Source of the DNA: GCA-002713455 sp964428745
GTDB taxonomy: Bacteria > Fidelibacterota > Marinisomatia > Marinisomatales > TCS55
Length of the DNA: 15,941 nucleotides
NCBI GenBank assembly: GCA_964428745.1
Contig: CAYRYZ010000034.1
Coordinates: 1 to 15,941 of the forward strand
Reading direction: 5' to 3'
Shown: one piece after another, positions 15,534 to 15,941 of the stretch
Layout of the letters: each line of letters starts with the position of its first letter
Position numbering within the stretch: the first letter of the stretch is position 1
Made by a program: the position numbers and the translations under genes
The notes under the pieces: model-generated
Told to the model about the DNA's origin: nothing
Database searches by the model: none
Seen by the model: the letters and a program-made list of their open reading frames with translations, nothing else

Positions 15534-15838
15534 TCTGTTAGCTGTTTAAGTAGTTTTGTTGTAAAAATCCCAGTATTATGCCCATCTTTCCAAAATGGTC
15601 GTAAACCATAATATCCAACAGGTTGAACACCATTAACTAAGAAACTTGTTTCATTTAATTTTTGTTCGGGACCTTTATAAAGATTGCCTAGGGCATCTTT
15701 TTCACCTTCACATGAAGCACATGGGCATCTTTTTCTTAATTTTTTAAGGTTTATAACTGCTTCAGTGCTATCAGTAAAGGTCACCAGTAATAAATTATTT
15801 ACAACTTCATAGTTTTCTATGGATATATTGTCACTCAT
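15530..15838 (-). CDS. DUF971 domain protein (gamma-butyrobetaine hydroxylase-like N-terminal domain)
   Basis: The 102-residue product is a stand-alone DUF971 domain. It contains CPCASC (Cys38, Cys40, Cys43) and WKDGHNTGIF with His87. The same Cys-x-Cys-x2-Cys plus His arrangement binds zinc in the N-terminal domain of gamma-butyrobetaine hydroxylase, so metal binding is likely here. No catalytic oxygenase domain follows. The bacterial stand-alone proteins have no settled function; some are found near or fused to iron-sulfur assembly proteins. Its stop overlaps the trmL stop. It starts at ATG 15838 and has an AT-rich upstream region. Confidence 0.88.
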   Translation of the reverse strand: MSDNISIENYEVVNNLLLVTFTDSTEAVINLKKLRKRCPCASCEGEKDALGNLYKGPEQKLNETSFLVNGVQPVGYYGLRPFWKDGHNTGIFTTKLLKQLTD

Positions 15839-15923
15839 TAAAATTTGTACTTAATAATTATTTAACAATTTGAATCCAATTAAAGATTAGAGCAAATCTT
15901 TTTATCATTTTGTACTTTTATAT
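15839..15923. promoter_or_regulatory. Intergenic region upstream of the DUF971 gene and of a gene at the right edge
   Basis: This 85-nt AT-rich gap holds the likely promoters for the DUF971 gene (-) and a gene beginning at 15924 (+). For the - strand, TTGGAT (15874-15879 reversed) with a 17-nt spacer before TATTAA is a weak sigma70-like pair. A 7-bp inverted repeat, AAAGATT (15882-15888) and AATCTTT (15895-15901), with a 6-nt loop, lies between the two starts and could be an operator or a weak terminator. None of this is strong in sequence with so little G and C. Confidence 0.3.
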
Positions 15924-15941
15924 ATGAAAAAATTTCTTATT
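15924..15941 (+). CDS. First six codons of a further gene, 3' cut by the window edge
   Basis: ATG at 15924 opens a frame MKKFLI that runs to the last base of the window. The Lys-Lys plus hydrophobic start looks like a signal peptide or membrane anchor. It is divergent from the DUF971 gene and preceded by an AT-rich stretch. Six codons do not allow any family assignment, and the start could be fortuitous. Confidence 0.4.

Noticed and set aside
15882..15901. Inverted repeat AAAGATT...AATCTTT considered as a Rho-independent terminator
   Set aside because: The stem has a single G-C pair and lies upstream of both flanking genes, so there is no transcript it would obviously terminate; kept only as a possible operator within the intergenic entry.
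1..15941. Mobile elements, CRISPR arrays, tRNA or rRNA genes, toxin-antitoxin or defence genes
   Set aside because: Coding genes fill nearly the whole window; no gap exceeds about 95 nt, and no repeat arrays, transposase or integrase motifs were seen.

Overview
The window is a gene-dense, strongly AT-rich stretch of a Gram-negative (diderm) bacterial chromosome. Lipid A genes (a fused lpxC-fabZ, lpxA, an lpxL-type acyltransferase), predicted outer-membrane and lipoprotein products, and the short-LID type of adenylate kinase all point to a diderm. The LpxC-FabZ fusion followed by lpxA is typical of the Bacteroidota/FCB assemblage. Low GC with very tight packing suggests a marine FCB lineage, perhaps Marinimicrobia (SAR406). 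That placement is inference from gene content only. I see no rRNA, tRNA, CRISPR array, insertion sequence, prophage or integrase.

Layout. (1) Positions 1-4708, + strand: lpxC-fabZ (5' end cut by the window edge), lpxA, an unrecognised beta-rich exported protein, dxr and rseP, with almost no spacing. This run covers lipid A precursor and fatty-acid synthesis, the non-mevalonate isoprenoid pathway and regulated intramembrane proteolysis. (2) Positions 4705-14993, - strand: twelve tightly packed genes transcribed right to left: an M23 peptidase, a rhomboid protease, an esterase-like lipoprotein, cdd, udk, tdk, a nupC-type transporter, adk, coaE, an lpxL-type acyltransferase, a tsaC/sua5-type gene and a DUF3108 protein. 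Junctions are mostly overlaps of 1-8 nt or gaps of 0-20 nt; the largest gap (47 nt) is between coaE and the acyltransferase. (3) Positions 14994-15086: a 93-nt divergent promoter region. (4) Positions 15087-15941: trmL (+), a DUF971 gene (-) convergent with it, and the first six codons of a further + strand gene at the right edge.

How the genes work together. The core of the - strand run is a pyrimidine-nucleoside scavenging set: NupC imports nucleosides, Cdd deaminates cytidine, Udk makes UMP/CMP, Tdk makes dTMP, and Adk and CoaE continue nucleotide and cofactor metabolism. On both sides lie envelope genes (peptidoglycan peptidase, rhomboid, lipoprotein hydrolase upstream; lipid A acyltransferase and DUF3108 downstream). 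The + strand run is also envelope biogenesis.

Most of the window is recognisable housekeeping content, and I do not see an obviously new system. The points most worth a second look are an lpxA gene without a canonical start codon at its expected N-terminus, an unidentified barrel-like protein between lpxA and dxr, an esterase lipoprotein gene starting at TTG and translationally coupled to the salvage genes, and two convergent gene pairs whose stop codons share a TTAA tetranucleotide.
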